A stretch of 8,099 nucleotides of DNA from JBFXEO01 sp050180015 (GTDB taxonomy: Bacteria > Bacteroidota > Bacteroidia > Bacteroidales > Tenuifilaceae): the NCBI GenBank assembly GCA_050180015.1, contig JBFXEO010000137.1, forward strand, positions 1 through 8,099, in the 5' to 3' direction. Shown piece by piece: positions 7,863-8,099 of the stretch. Position numbers and translations under genes: made by a program. Below the pieces are notes generated by a model. The model saw nothing but the letters and a program-made list of their open reading frames with translations. It searched no databases and was not told the DNA's origin. Positions within the stretch are counted from its first letter, which is position 1; each line of letters starts with the position of its first letter.

Positions 7863-8099
7863 TTAAGATGTCCATATCTTATTTATAGCTGCCGCAATGG
7901 CTAATACTCCTAGCATAAGGATCACTGCTCCTGCAACCTTATTGATCCACCACAGCTGTTTCAGCCTGAATTTGTGCCGGAATAAATTCACTATGGTGCT
8001 TAGGGTAAACCACCAGAACGAGCCACCCAGGAATACTCCAACCAGCGCAAGTGACGACGAAGCAAAGTTTTGGTTATGATGCACAATTCCCGAAGCGGC
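7863..8099 (-). CDS. LysE/RhtB-family amino-acid exporter, C-terminal end (partial, 5' end outside window)
   Basis: The frame is open from the right window edge to a TAA at 7863-7865, giving 78 residues. The GTG at 8084 is only an internal valine, since codons continue to the edge. Two hydrophobic helices are visible: LALVGVFLGGSFWWFTLSTIV, then after a basic loop (FRHKFRLKQ) and W-W-I-N-K-V-A-G, a last helix AVILMLGVLAIAAAI. The pattern G-x-F-L-G-x-x-x-W-W, a basic loop, then W-I-N-(K/R)-h-(A/S)-G is typical of the C-terminal third of LysE/RhtB translocators, inner-membrane exporters of amino acids or related small molecules. The substrate cannot be inferred. It lies upstream of the hybrid kinase on the same strand with a 123-base gap, which is more consistent with separate transcription. 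Confidence 0.8.
   Translation of the reverse strand, partial: AASGIVHHNQNFASSSLALVGVFLGGSFWWFTLSTIVNLFRHKFRLKQLWWINKVAGAVILMLGVLAIAAAINKIWTS

Noticed and set aside
7630..7866. Plus-strand 78-codon open frame crossing the kinase start and the intergenic gap.
   Set aside because: It overlaps the kinase N-terminus and its candidate promoter on the other strand; the low-complexity A/T-rich translation matches nothing known.
7850..7866. Short palindrome-like GGGTCAGCCC (minus strand) just after the LysE-type stop as a terminator.
   Set aside because: The stem is three base pairs and no T-run follows.

Overview
The window looks like chromosomal DNA from a member of the Bacteroidota. This is judged from the protein families (a periplasmic two-propeller/Y_Y_Y sensor fused to a SpoIIE phosphatase, and a patatin fused to an outer-membrane barrel), the lack of clear Shine-Dalgarno sequences, and an exact TAnnTTTG promoter -7 element upstream of the one gene whose start lies after a real intergenic gap. 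Genus cannot be read from the sequence. No RNA gene, CRISPR array, insertion sequence or phage gene was seen.

Layout. Bases 2-238 (+) are the last 78 codons of a UbiD-family decarboxylase, probably of menaquinone synthesis. It runs directly into a large gene (outer limit 207-3611, +) for a secreted, membrane-anchored sensor: 14 propeller motifs, a Y_Y_Y domain, one transmembrane helix, a coiled coil and a cytoplasmic SpoIIE/PP2C-type serine phosphatase. Sixteen bases later comes a 778-residue patatin-like phospholipase with a POTRA-like segment and a C-terminal outer-membrane barrel (3628-5964, +), resembling type Vd autotransporters (PlpD). Five bases after its stop, tail to tail, lies a hybrid histidine kinase on the minus strand (5970-7739). 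Upstream of that, also on the minus strand, is the 3' end of a LysE/RhtB-type exporter (7863-8099), cut by the window edge.

How the genes may work together. The close spacing of the propeller-SpoIIE gene and the patatin-barrel gene suggests one transcript, perhaps starting at or upstream of the UbiD-family gene. An envelope sensor whose output is protein dephosphorylation would then be made together with a surface or periplasm-facing lipase; this link is inference from spacing only. No anti-sigma factor, STAS-domain protein or sigma factor that could be the phosphatase's partner is in the window.

The most notable observation is in the hybrid kinase. Its receiver domain keeps every key residue and its histidine is present, but both glycine-rich ATP-binding boxes (G1 and G2) are lost and the residue after the histidine is Gln rather than Glu. 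It looks like a pseudokinase hybrid that has kept its phosphotransfer and receiver parts. The second point of interest is that the large sensor gene has no usable ATG near its signal peptide and must start at GTG or TTG.
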